In this document: positions 20,966-31,810 of the stretch, one piece after another
Layout of the letters: each line of letters opens with the position of its first letter
Numbering within the stretch: position 1 is the first letter of the stretch
Source: Chloroflexota bacterium
GTDB lineage: Bacteria; Chloroflexota; Anaerolineae; Anaerolineales; Villigracilaceae
Length of the DNA: 64,000 nt
NCBI GenBank assembly: GCA_013388685.1
Contig: JACAET010000028.1
Coordinates: 62,001-126,000, forward strand
Reading direction: 5' to 3'
The notes under the pieces: generated by a model
What the model was told of the DNA's origin: nothing
Databases searched by the model: none
The model's input: only the letters and a program-made list of their open reading frames with translations
Program-made: the position numbers and the translations under genes

Positions 20966-21889
20966 TTACAGCAGGATTTCGCCGGATGACGGATCCTTTT
21001 TTTGCCCAGCCAGAGTCGCTGTGATGGATGGAAGGAAGTAGGCGCCCGGCAGGCTCGATAGAATCAGGTAGGCGCGAATCAACACCGCCACGCTCAAACT
21101 GGCGGCGGAGGAAAGCCCCGCCACGTTGGAGAGAAAAAAGGTGAAGGATAATTCCTGCAAGCCATAGCCGTTGATGGAGATGGGAATCTGGGTGATGAAA
21201 TAGGTCAGGCTCCAAAGCCCGGCGATCATCCAGAAGGGGATGCGGGTTTCGAGGTCGCCTGTCAAAAGGGAAATGGAGCCGAACAGGCACAGCATGTGAA
21301 CCCACGTGAAGGCGAGGGATGCAAGCAGGGAAGCAGGTTGGCGAAGCCACAGGTTGAAGACGGAAAGCGTCCGTTTGAGGAAGGTCAGGGGTTTAGCAAA
21401 CCAGGCGAAGGTCAGGGAGGAGGCGGGGGCGGCGCCGAGGAGTTTCCAGGCATGAACAAGGCCGAGGGGGAGAGTCATGCTCATCCCCAGCATGCCGATC
21501 AGCCGGTCGGCAGCGATGGAGGCGAGGCAAACGGCGCGGTCGAAGCCCATGCGCATGACGCCCGCCAGGCGCACCATGTCGCCGCCGATGGTGGTGGGGA
21601 GGAAGTTGGAGGCAAATAAGCCCGTGAAGGTGAGGGCGAGGCTGTCTTTGTAGCGGATGTTCACGCCGCCGGCGCGCAGAAGAACGTGCCACCTCGCTGC
21701 GGTGGCAAGGCGTGAAATAATAAACAGGAACGCCACCCAGAGCAGGTCGGCAGGTTTGCTCTTTGCGAAAGCCGCCAGGATTTCGTTCCAACCTTCCTCC
21801 CGCAGCAGCACGATCAACAGGATGACCGCCAGAAGCGTCCCTGCCAGTTGCAGGATCAGTCGGCGGTTTTTCGACCACCCGGCAGACAT
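20966..21889 (-). CDS. Flippase-like / lysylphosphatidylglycerol synthase TM-region protein (UPF0104)
   Basis: SNFLPTTIGGDMVRLAGVMRMGFDRAVCLASIAADRLIGML; multiple TM helices. Confidence 0.85.
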   Translation of the reverse strand: MSAGWSKNRRLILQLAGTLLAVILLIVLLREEGWNEILAAFAKSKPADLLWVAFLFIISRLATAARWHVLLRAGGVNIRYKDSLALTFTGLFASNFLPTTIGGDMVRLAGVMRMGFDRAVCLASIAADRLIGMLGMSMTLPLGLVHAWKLLGAAPASSLTFAWFAKPLTFLKRTLSVFNLWLRQPASLLASLAFTWVHMLCLFGSISLLTGDLETRIPFWMIAGLWSLTYFITQIPISINGYGLQELSFTFFLSNVAGLSSAASLSVAVLIRAYLILSSLPGAYFLPSITATLAGQKKDPSSGEILL

Positions 21890-21890
21890 G

Positions 21891-22844
21891 TTAGCGCTTC
21901 TTCCCCAACACGGCGCGAATGGTGTAGGTGGGCTTGCTCTGCGATTCGTGATAGGTGCGCGCCAGCAGTTCGGCAATCAGTCCCATCAGGATGGATTGAA
22001 ACCCAAGGATGAGAAGCATGACGCCGATTTGAAAGAACGGCGAGGTCAGCACCGGAACGAAAAAGAACACCTTGCGGATGAAGAGGTAGGCAAGCAGGAA
22101 CATGCTCACGGCAATCAGGCTGACGCCCGTACCTCCAAACAAACGCATGGGCTTGTGGGAATAATCAAGCAGGAATTTGACGGTGAAGAGGTCGAGGATG
22201 ACCTTGACGGTTCGTTCCAGACCGTATTTTGCCACGCCAAATTTGCGGGGGTGGTGGCGGACGGGGAGTTCCGTAATCTTCGCTCCCACCGAGTGCGCGA
22301 AGACCGGGATGAAGCGGTGCATTTCGCCGTAGAGACGGAAGCCTTCGAGCGCTTCGCGGCGGTAGGCTTTGAGCGTGCAGCCGTAATCGTGCAGGCGCAC
22401 GCCCGTCACCCACGAGATGAGTCCATTGGCAAGGTTGGAGGGAATGGTGCGGGTGAGGCGGTTGTCCTTGCGGTCTTTGCGCCAGCCGCTGACCAGGTCG
22501 TAGCCTTCGTCCAGTTTGGCGAGCAGCATGGGGATGTCGGCAGGGTCGTTCTGAAGGTCGGCGTCGAGCAGGACAATGATGCTGCCCTCGGCGTGATCAA
22601 TGCCGGCGGCAATGGCGGCGGTCTGACCGAAGTTGCGGCGGAAGACTACTACGCGGACGTGTTCGGGATGCCTTTCTGCCAGTTCGGTCAAAACCTCCAG
22701 GCTTCCATCTGTCGAACCGTCATCCACCAGAATGACCTCCCAGGTGCGGTTGAGGGGAGTCAGCGCCGATGTGACGGCGTCCATCAACAAAGGCAGGTTG
22801 TCCTTTTCGTTGTAAACGGGGATGACAAGCGAGAGGTCGGTCAT
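21891..22844 (-). CDS. Family 2 glycosyltransferase, DPM1/ArnC-like with two C-terminal TMs
   Basis: LVIPVYNEKDNLPLLMDAV ... VILVDDGSTDGSLEVL ... LLDADLQNDPADIP. Confidence 0.92.
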   Translation of the reverse strand: MTDLSLVIPVYNEKDNLPLLMDAVTSALTPLNRTWEVILVDDGSTDGSLEVLTELAERHPEHVRVVVFRRNFGQTAAIAAGIDHAEGSIIVLLDADLQNDPADIPMLLAKLDEGYDLVSGWRKDRKDNRLTRTIPSNLANGLISWVTGVRLHDYGCTLKAYRREALEGFRLYGEMHRFIPVFAHSVGAKITELPVRHHPRKFGVAKYGLERTVKVILDLFTVKFLLDYSHKPMRLFGGTGVSLIAVSMFLLAYLFIRKVFFFVPVLTSPFFQIGVMLLILGFQSILMGLIAELLARTYHESQSKPTYTIRAVLGKKR

Positions 22845-22847
22845 GGC

Positions 22848-23834
<987 letters not shown>

Positions 23835-23853
23835 TCAGCGGCTGAATTATAAC

Positions 23854-25284
23854 CTACATTCGAGGTCTGGCAATGCGCCGTTTATCCAGCCACCACCCCA
23901 GCCCCAGGATGATCCCCCACACCGCCACAATCAGCCCCACCATAAGCGGGAATGGCAATTGACCGCCCCAATGAAGATAACGCGTGGCATACCAATGCGT
24001 AAAAACCAGCAGGAGAGCGGCTTCACACCACAGCACGCGCTTCCCCCAGGCGTTGCGCGTTTCCCGCCACCAAACCCACACCCCCCCCGCCATTACGGCC
24101 TGCCAGGCAAACAGAATCGCCCGGTAACGCGGATTATCCCACGAGTCGCCGCCGCCTCGTAACGCGGCAAGCAGGATCCAGGTCCAGACAAGAAGCGACA
24201 GCCACAGGAGGACATTCCGCTTCTGACTTGACCCTTGTCCTGCCGCGGCTCCAAAAGACAGAATCAACGCCGGAAGCAGTGCATACCATCCCGCCGCGCG
24301 GACGATATAGATTGCCTGCCACAGGGCATTCGTCGGCTCGAAGAGCGCCGCCGGCAGGACCGGTTGCAGAACGCCATAGACCGCCACAAAAGGCAGGCGC
24401 ATCCACTCGGGCATTTCATCGAAGAGTTTTTGCACCCAGCCCGAGCCGCGCTCGAGTTGATAGGCATCCCACTGGACGGTCAGTTTCAGCCAGTCGTTGA
24501 CCACGCGTAAGGGGGACAAGGAATCGAACTGCCCAGAACGGTTGAGCGCGGCGGAAAGGGCGAACAAACCCACCGCAAAAATGAGCAGGAAAATGAAAAC
24601 AGACTTCCACGAAAGGCTGCGGCTTTCGTTCATGAAGAAGACCCACCCTGCAAAAATGATGAGATGCGCAAGCGCAATTGCCGGAGAAACCAGCAACATG
24701 CCAAGCAAACCAATAACTGTCGCGCTGAGCGGAGCACGAAGCGAAGCGGAGTGCGTAGTCGAAGCGCCCCGCCATTTCACAAATCCCCAAAACGCCATGG
24801 CGCTGAACGTCAGCAAATATGGCTCGCGCATGGCGGAGGAACCGAGCAGAACGCTTTCGGGATACAAGGCAAAGACCCACGCCGCGGGGTAGGCAATCTT
24901 TTCACCAAAGACCTGCCGCGCTCCCAGCCACAAAAACGGGACGCCGGACGCCGCAACCAGCGCCGAGAGCAGAATGAGCAACAGCGGACGCTGGGCATCC
25001 GGCGAGAAATAGCGGTAGACGAAGGCGCTGAACGCCAGCAGACCGCCATACTGGTCGGAGGAGAATTTGCGGCTGAAGGCATCCCAAATGGGACGGTCGG
25101 AACCGGCGAGTTTCCACGCCTGGTCGTCGCGGATGTGTGCGTCGGTGAAGACGTAACCCGCCTGATCCTCCACAGAGTTGTCGTGACCATAGAGGGGCAG
25201 ACCGAGATGGAGGGAAACGCCGACAAGGAGACGCGCCGCGAAGGCGAGAATGACAATCCAGAACAGTTTGTTTTTGAGAAACAT
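23854..25284 (-). CDS. Polytopic membrane protein, putative GT39-like glycosyltransferase
   Basis: Multiple TMs; downstream start at MFLKNKLFWIVILAF. Confidence 0.65.
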   Translation of the reverse strand: MFLKNKLFWIVILAFAARLLVGVSLHLGLPLYGHDNSVEDQAGYVFTDAHIRDDQAWKLAGSDRPIWDAFSRKFSSDQYGGLLAFSAFVYRYFSPDAQRPLLLILLSALVAASGVPFLWLGARQVFGEKIAYPAAWVFALYPESVLLGSSAMREPYLLTFSAMAFWGFVKWRGASTTHSASLRAPLSATVIGLLGMLLVSPAIALAHLIIFAGWVFFMNESRSLSWKSVFIFLLIFAVGLFALSAALNRSGQFDSLSPLRVVNDWLKLTVQWDAYQLERGSGWVQKLFDEMPEWMRLPFVAVYGVLQPVLPAALFEPTNALWQAIYIVRAAGWYALLPALILSFGAAAGQGSSQKRNVLLWLSLLVWTWILLAALRGGGDSWDNPRYRAILFAWQAVMAGGVWVWWRETRNAWGKRVLWCEAALLLVFTHWYATRYLHWGGQLPFPLMVGLIVAVWGIILGLGWWLDKRRIARPRM

Positions 25285-25461
25285 ACGGGGGGATTTTACA
25301 CTACTTGGGTTGATTGCCTTGCCTGGCAAAAAGTGATGCGACATTAATGTCGCCCTGCCTTTTTACACAAAATTCGCATACCACCCACAAAGCACGCTGG
25401 ATGCGCTCTCCAGTGTATTCTGTGGCGGTAGAGAACGGAAATTCCGCGGCGTTTTCGTGAT

Positions 25462-26595
25462 TTACTGATTACCCCATCCCCTCATAATCTTCTCCGCCCG
25501 CGCCCGCCAGGTGTAGCCCTGCACATCATTCCCAGCCTGCCTGCCCAACGCTAATCTGCGCGGCTTGTCGGCAAGTAATTTTCCAATTTTCGATTTCCAA
25601 TCTTCCACATCATCTGGTTCACAAAACACCGCGTTCTTCTCATTCAACACCTCGCGGATCACCGGCAAATCTGCCGTGACAATCGCCCGTCCCGCCGCCA
25701 TGTATTCGAACATTTTCATCGGGCTGGCAACGCTGGCAGAGTCGGCGCTTCCGCTCGAGCCCATGATGAAGCGGCTGTAAGGCATGAGCAGAAGATCCGC
25801 CGCCGCCTGCCAGAGAGGTAACTCCTGGTTGGGGACGAAGCCGGTAAATGTGATGTTGTCTGATTCGGCGCGCGCTTTCCATGCTTCCACGTCTGCAGGG
25901 CGACCGCCAACCCAGATGAAGTGCGCCTGCGGGATTTCCCTGGCGAGCGCGAGGAACAGGTCCGCGCCGCGTCCCGCATACAAGTGACCGGTGCACATCA
26001 CGATCGGGGCGGAGGGAAGGTTCAGGGTCTGGCGGGCAGGTTCAGGAGTAGAGGGAAGCGAGGCGAAGCGTTCCAGGTCCACGCCATTGGGGGCGATCAC
26101 CACCTCGTCCGGTTTGAAGCGGATGTGGCGGCGTCGTTCCAGCACGTCCACCAATGCCTGCGTGATGGAGGCGAGTCGCTTGCGTCCGCGTAGCATGGCG
26201 AAGGCGCGGTGCCAGGCGGGACCGAGCGTGCCGGTGGGCTGGATGTGAATTTCGAACACAGTGGGAAATTTGAACAGCAGACCAAAGACCGCGGACTGTA
26301 TCATCCACGAGTAGATGAGGTCGGGTTGGAGGGCGCGGGCGCGCTGCACAGACTGCCAGGTGAAGAGGCGGCGGTTGGAGGACGGGAGCCATTCGATGGG
26401 AAAGTCGGTTTGGAGACCGTAGTGGGATTTTAGGTTTACGATTTCAGATTTACGATTGAGGATCGAGGAATTTTCGGGGACGATGAGCGTGAGATCGTGA
26501 CCGAGCTGCACGAGGGCAGAACAGGCTTTCATGACCTGCAAACTATTGGCAGTGTCGGAGGGGATTTGCGAACCGGCGAGGGCGGCGATTTTCAT
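25462..26595 (-). CDS. Family 4 glycosyltransferase
   Basis: APNGVDLERFASLP ... MPYSRFIMGSSGSADSASVASPMKMFEYMAAGRAIVTADLPVIREVL. Confidence 0.9.
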   Translation of the reverse strand: MKIAALAGSQIPSDTANSLQVMKACSALVQLGHDLTLIVPENSSILNRKSEIVNLKSHYGLQTDFPIEWLPSSNRRLFTWQSVQRARALQPDLIYSWMIQSAVFGLLFKFPTVFEIHIQPTGTLGPAWHRAFAMLRGRKRLASITQALVDVLERRRHIRFKPDEVVIAPNGVDLERFASLPSTPEPARQTLNLPSAPIVMCTGHLYAGRGADLFLALAREIPQAHFIWVGGRPADVEAWKARAESDNITFTGFVPNQELPLWQAAADLLLMPYSRFIMGSSGSADSASVASPMKMFEYMAAGRAIVTADLPVIREVLNEKNAVFCEPDDVEDWKSKIGKLLADKPRRLALGRQAGNDVQGYTWRARAEKIMRGWGNQ

Positions 26596-27935
26596 CCGTT
26601 TACTTCCCTGTCTGCCGACCTGCGCCGGATCTCATCCAACCCCCGCCAGACGATGACGCCGATGGAGGCGATGAAATATCCGGTCATCAGCCACGACATG
26701 CCGATGTAACCGAAGCGCGGGACGAGGAGAAAGACCAGCGCAATCTGCCCCGCGCCGACCACGGCAGAGACGATCAGCGGAAAGGAAGGCTTGCCAAACG
26801 CAAGCAGGAGCGGGCGGTTCCAATGCAGGATGTTGGCAAAACCAAAGCCGAGGGCAAGGATGAGCGCGGCGGGATACGCCGGGGCGGAATCCGCGCCGTA
26901 GAGCAGGGGGATGATCCACCAGCCAAATGCGGCAAGCCCGCCGCCCGCCGCGAGAGTCCAAGCGGCGGCAATGGCGGAGACGCGGCGCAGGAGACGGCGG
27001 GTGGCGTCCCATTGGGCGTTGGAGACGGTTTCGGCAATCTCGGCATACGTGGTCCAGATGAACGGCTCGATGGGAAGCATCACCAGGCTGATGACGAGCG
27101 AGTGCGCCAGTTTGAAATAACCGACCTCGACCTGTGAAGCGAACGCGCCAAGGAAAAGGGGCGCCGAATCGCGCACGATCAGGTTGACGGTCCCGTTGAG
27201 ATTGGTGTTGAGCGAAAAGCCGAGGAGGGCGCGCCAGTCGGAGATCATGGACGAGGCGGGACGCATCCGCATCCAGCCCGGACCGAGAGCCTGATTCAAC
27301 TCCCGCGCCGCGAAGACGACGATGAGGAAGCCCGCCAGCAGTTTCCCGGCAAGATACGCCGCGAGGACGTGAGTCAGGCTCCCCTCAAGAACGAACGCTG
27401 CGACGATGGCGGCGGCGGTGAGAATTGTCCCACTGATCTGCACCGTCGAGATGCGGTCGAAGCGTTTGAAGGTCTGCAAAACGCCTGTGGAGGTTTCGAA
27501 GACCAGGTTGCCAAGCAGGTAGATGCCGTACACTTGAAACAGCAGCACGGCGGACAGGTCTTTGGCAAAGGTCTGCGAAGCCCAGGGCGAGAGCAGGAAG
27601 AGGACGAGATAGGTGAGGAGGGACGTGGCGATCTCGATCAACCCCATGCCTTTCACGAGCGCGGCGGCGCGCATTCTGTCGTTGTCGGCCAGCGCCTTGG
27701 AGAGGTACTTCACCGCCACCTCGCTCATACGGAAGGACAACAGGCGGTTGACGTTGGTTGTAAAGACGAAAACCGTCCCCGCCAGCAAGCCGTAGCCCTC
27801 GATGCCAATCAGCCGGACAACGAGGATGCCTTGCAGGAATCCCAGCGTGGCAGAGACCACGTTACCGCTGAACAGGAATCCGCTGTTGCGCAGGACGCGC
27901 TTCAGGAGGTTATCGTCTCTCCACGAAAGGGACAT
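26592..27935 (-). CDS. Oligosaccharide flippase, MATE/Wzx-like
   Basis: Multi-TM; NSGFLFSGNVVSATLGFLQGILVVRLIGIEGYGLLAG. Confidence 0.85.
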   Translation of the reverse strand: MSLSWRDDNLLKRVLRNSGFLFSGNVVSATLGFLQGILVVRLIGIEGYGLLAGTVFVFTTNVNRLLSFRMSEVAVKYLSKALADNDRMRAAALVKGMGLIEIATSLLTYLVLFLLSPWASQTFAKDLSAVLLFQVYGIYLLGNLVFETSTGVLQTFKRFDRISTVQISGTILTAAAIVAAFVLEGSLTHVLAAYLAGKLLAGFLIVVFAARELNQALGPGWMRMRPASSMISDWRALLGFSLNTNLNGTVNLIVRDSAPLFLGAFASQVEVGYFKLAHSLVISLVMLPIEPFIWTTYAEIAETVSNAQWDATRRLLRRVSAIAAAWTLAAGGGLAAFGWWIIPLLYGADSAPAYPAALILALGFGFANILHWNRPLLLAFGKPSFPLIVSAVVGAGQIALVFLLVPRFGYIGMSWLMTGYFIASIGVIVWRGLDEIRRRSADREVNG

Positions 27936-27950
27936 GGAACTCCGCACGCT

Positions 27951-28877
27951 CTACCCGGATCCAGGCTTGTCGGCGACAAACTCGAACGAACCCGTGAAAT
28001 GCCGGAGCCGCGTGTTCTCCAATGGGCGGCGCGTCACCAGACCGGCAACGCGCCACCAGAGTTTATGGAGCAATTCAACCGGAAACACGATGGATTGCGC
28101 CAGCCCGAGCGGCAGGCGGAAGAACATGCCCATGCTGGCTTGCGCCTTCAACCCCGACCATGCTTTGCTGGGCGCGAGTCGTTCCACACGGAACCCGCCG
28201 AATTGCAACAGGCTGTACGCGCCCAGATGCGTATGATGATAAAAACTGGTTCCGTGCGAGGGTTCGAGGAACGCCACCGTGCCGATCAGCCTTCCGCCCG
28301 GTTTCAAAACCCGATGAATCTCCCGGATCGCCACAAACGGATAACGGACATATTGCAGAACCGAGACGCACAATACAAAGTCGAGCGTTTCGTCCCTGAA
28401 CGGCAGGGATTGCGCGTCGCCCAACAGCGGGGCATGCGGCGAGTCGTAATCCAAGCCCGCCCACTCGAAGCCCGCCGCCTCGCACAACTCCTTGTGAATT
28501 CCCCTGCCGCAGCCGAGGTCGAGCATCAGGCTTCCCGGCGATTTTGCTTTAGGAAAGTAACTCACCAGTTCGCGCGTGAGATGGCGCGGAACGCTCCTGC
28601 CCGAAAGATTTACTTCCGGCGCGGGATTCATCGTCAACGGCTCGAAGGCGAGGTCCCCGCCCGGCAGTTGGGACGGAGGAATCTCAAATGCAAGCAGATA
28701 TGGTTTGGGGTGTCTCAGGCGCAGGTCGAGCGCGCCGGAAGCGGTGTACGGAAATTTCGAACCGCAGGCGCGGCAGTTCGCGCCCGCCTCCGTGAATTCC
28801 AAGCCGTTCCCGCAGTGACTGCATGCCAGGGCTTGCCTTAAGTTGCCCGAGAGTTGTCGTGTCATGTAGAAATTCAT
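27951..28877 (-). CDS. SAM-dependent methyltransferase with N-terminal zinc-ribbon
   Basis: CSHCGNGLEFTEAGANCRACGSKF then MLDLGCGRGIHKELCEAAGFEWAGLDYD. Confidence 0.85.
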   Translation of the reverse strand: MNFYMTRQLSGNLRQALACSHCGNGLEFTEAGANCRACGSKFPYTASGALDLRLRHPKPYLLAFEIPPSQLPGGDLAFEPLTMNPAPEVNLSGRSVPRHLTRELVSYFPKAKSPGSLMLDLGCGRGIHKELCEAAGFEWAGLDYDSPHAPLLGDAQSLPFRDETLDFVLCVSVLQYVRYPFVAIREIHRVLKPGGRLIGTVAFLEPSHGTSFYHHTHLGAYSLLQFGGFRVERLAPSKAWSGLKAQASMGMFFRLPLGLAQSIVFPVELLHKLWWRVAGLVTRRPLENTRLRHFTGSFEFVADKPGSG

Positions 28878-30742
28878 TTGTCTGCGCGCTGATAGACGTG
28901 GATGACAGACTGCCAGCGGCATTTTTCCGCCTTGGGAGCGGAAAACACCTTGACATACTGCCCGGATTCGAGCGCCTGCTTGTTCAAATGGAACATCTCG
29001 GTCTCCTGCACGAGAATGTAATCGGCTTCCGAAAGCCATGTTTCCGCGAGTTCGTCGTTCCAGCGGTTGAAGCGCAGGAGCGTTTCCGCGTCGCCGCCCC
29101 GGGAGTAATAATGCAGGTGATTCAACTGCGGACCGTACACCCGCACGCCGGGCACATACAGAAAGATGGCGGGGATGCGTCCCTCCCAATAAATCTTCGA
29201 GCCGGGTTCGAGGATAGCGCGCAATTCACTTCCAGCCTTTTCATAGGACGCGAACACATCCGTGCCGTCGCAGTTGAAGAAATCGTTGCCGTTGCCCAGG
29301 ATTTTCGTCGGCGACAGGACGAAACCGGCGACGAGCAACGCGTGGATGGCGACCAGCCCGATCCTTCCACCGTCAGCCTGTTTCCGCCGTAATTGACCGT
29401 ACCTCACGCCGAGGGCGGCTCCGCCCAAAAGCAAAACAAGCAGGCTCACTGTCAGCACGAACGAGAGACGAAACAACAGCAGGGGCGGAAGAGCCGTCAC
29501 GTATAACAGCACGTTCCACACACGGACGGTATCCAGCCGCTCGATCATCGTCTTGGAAAAATCCGCGCTCAGATCCTCGTGCGTACTGAAACCGATGCCG
29601 ACGATCAAGATGGCAATGACCGCGAAGATCACAATCAACCTTGCGCGTGATATTTCCCTTGTCAGGATCGGCGCGGCGACGACCAACAGCATCAGCCCGA
29701 TGAAATTGCAATACCCGATATACAGCAGAATGCACGAAATGCAATACTCCCCGAAGAACGACGCCTGCATGTGCGCGACGAATAACACCAGAAAAAGCGC
29801 GCTCAGGAAGACGGAGGCGCGCACCCGTTCGGTCATCGGTCTGGCGGCACGCGGAGACCACAACAACCAGACGACGACCGCGCTGACAAGGGAAACGAAG
29901 TGCAGGCGAAACGTCAGGAAGAAATACAACACCATCCTGTACAGGTTGCTCTCCTCGAACTCGCCCAGTCCCTCCCCCTTTGCGAATGGTGGCAGGCGCC
30001 ACGCGTCGAGGAACGGCGAGAGGACTCTCGGCACGCGCATCGCCCAAAACGTCAGGTTATCCGGGTAATAAAACAGGTTCCCGCCGAAGAAGAACACCGC
30101 CGAACACAGCATGGCATACAGCCCGGTCTTCCAGCCGTGCTGCCAGAAGATGTAAAGAAAAAGAATCGGCGGGACGAATGCCATGGTCTCACGCGTCAGC
30201 ACCAGGGCGGAAGTGAGAGCCGAACCGAGTAACACCTCCCCAAGGCGACGTTTTTCACCGATGGTCAGAATCAGTATCCAGACCAGAATCGCCGCCACCG
30301 GTCCCTCCGAGATCGCCAGTGTGTAGAGTTTGATCTCCGCCGGGTTCAGCGCCATCACCCAGACGATACCCGCCGCCCACCAGTCGCTGCCCCAGCGCCG
30401 CGCGAATACCCACAGTCCCAGCAGGGTGAACAGGCTGAGGAAGATCATGAAATATCGCCCGGTATCCAGCCCCGGACCAAACAAGACCTGCGACACACCC
30501 GGAATCAAATACGAAAGGATCGAGTGATTGGTCTGCACCCCGTATTCCGCATAGGGAGTTGCCTGTCCGCTGACGAACAGCCAGCCCTTGTACAGGTACA
30601 TGCCCTCGTCAAGAAAGGAGGTCTTCGTACGGGCAATCGCCAGCGCATGCAACACATAGAGTACGCCGCCGCACAATGCAAGGAAATGCGGCAGCCAGGA
30701 AAGCGAAGCGATTCGTTTCAACGGGTCGGTTATTCTTTGCAT
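28874..30742 (-). CDS. Polytopic membrane protein, putative GT39/PMT-like glycosyltransferase
   Basis: Multiple TMs; early SFLDEGMYLYKGWLFVSGQATPYAEYGVQ is GT-C-like. Confidence 0.75.
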   Translation of the reverse strand: MQRITDPLKRIASLSWLPHFLALCGGVLYVLHALAIARTKTSFLDEGMYLYKGWLFVSGQATPYAEYGVQTNHSILSYLIPGVSQVLFGPGLDTGRYFMIFLSLFTLLGLWVFARRWGSDWWAAGIVWVMALNPAEIKLYTLAISEGPVAAILVWILILTIGEKRRLGEVLLGSALTSALVLTRETMAFVPPILFLYIFWQHGWKTGLYAMLCSAVFFFGGNLFYYPDNLTFWAMRVPRVLSPFLDAWRLPPFAKGEGLGEFEESNLYRMVLYFFLTFRLHFVSLVSAVVVWLLWSPRAARPMTERVRASVFLSALFLVLFVAHMQASFFGEYCISCILLYIGYCNFIGLMLLVVAAPILTREISRARLIVIFAVIAILIVGIGFSTHEDLSADFSKTMIERLDTVRVWNVLLYVTALPPLLLFRLSFVLTVSLLVLLLGGAALGVRYGQLRRKQADGGRIGLVAIHALLVAGFVLSPTKILGNGNDFFNCDGTDVFASYEKAGSELRAILEPGSKIYWEGRIPAIFLYVPGVRVYGPQLNHLHYYSRGGDAETLLRFNRWNDELAETWLSEADYILVQETEMFHLNKQALESGQYVKVFSAPKAEKCRWQSVIHVYQRADK

Positions 30743-30757
30743 GGCGGCGGTCCGTTC

Positions 30758-31729
30758 TTACGGCGTCAGAATATCCTTTGCCCACTCGCGCTCGGCGTTA
30801 TACCATTCGACCAGTTTTTCGATGCCGGCACGCATATCGTATTCGGGTTTCCAACCGAGCAATTGACCGGCTTTGGTCACATCCGCCCAGTTGGAACGCA
30901 TGTCGGCAAGGTTGGGCGGACCGTAGATCACTTCCGCCTTTTTGCCGACCACAGTTTCCACCAGCTTGACCAGGTTGTTGATGGTAATCACCTCATGTCC
31001 GCCCAGGTTGACGATTTCGTAGCCGAGAGGTTTGAGCGCGAGAACGGTGCCGCGCGCGATATCGTCAATATAGGTGAAGCCGCGCGATTGTTCGCCGTCC
31101 CCGTTGATGCGCACGGGGCGTCCCTCGCTGATCCATTGCACAAAGCGGAAGAGAGCCAGGTCCGGTCTGCCCGCGGGACCGTAGACGGTGAAATAACGAA
31201 CCACGCTCACGTCCATTCCATACAGATGATGGTAGGCATGCGCCATCGCCTCCGCCCCCTTTTTGCTTGCCGCGTAGGGTTGAAGCGGCTCACTGCTGGA
31301 AGCCGTCTCCGGGGTGGGATAGGGGGGATTCTCCCCGTAGATGCTCGAGGTGGAGGCAAGGATGAATTTCTTCACGCCGTTACGCCGGCATAATTCCAGC
31401 ATGTTCAGCGTGCCGACCATGTTGGTTTGCACGAAGACCCAGGGGTCATTCACGCTGTACCGCACACCCGCCCGCGCCGCCAAGTTGATCACACCGTCGA
31501 AGGCGCGCCCCTTGAAATGCTCAATGACGGATTTCTCCGAAATATCCAGTTTATGAAAATCGAAGCTGCCCATCGCTTGCAAACGCCGCAAACGATATTC
31601 CTTCATGCGGACATCGTAAGCGTCGTTCATATTGTCAATGCCGGTAACGGCATGTCCATCTTGTATCAGAACTTCCGAGGTGCGCGCGCCGATAAACCCT
31701 GCCGCTCCGGTGACTAAATAATGTCCCAT
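30758..31729 (-). CDS. NAD-dependent epimerase/dehydratase, UDP-glucuronate 4-epimerase-like
   Basis: YLVTGAAGFIGARTSEVLIQDGHAVTGIDNMNDAYDVRMKEYRL ... FTVYGPAGRPDLALFRF. Confidence 0.92.
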   Translation of the reverse strand: MGHYLVTGAAGFIGARTSEVLIQDGHAVTGIDNMNDAYDVRMKEYRLRRLQAMGSFDFHKLDISEKSVIEHFKGRAFDGVINLAARAGVRYSVNDPWVFVQTNMVGTLNMLELCRRNGVKKFILASTSSIYGENPPYPTPETASSSEPLQPYAASKKGAEAMAHAYHHLYGMDVSVVRYFTVYGPAGRPDLALFRFVQWISEGRPVRINGDGEQSRGFTYIDDIARGTVLALKPLGYEIVNLGGHEVITINNLVKLVETVVGKKAEVIYGPPNLADMRSNWADVTKAGQLLGWKPEYDMRAGIEKLVEWYNAEREWAKDILTP

Positions 31730-31810
31730 GTTCCAAGTTCCATGTTCCAAGTTTCGGTTGTCATGTCGCCCAAGTTCAAGGCTTGGAACCTGACACCTGA
31801 AACGTGAAAC

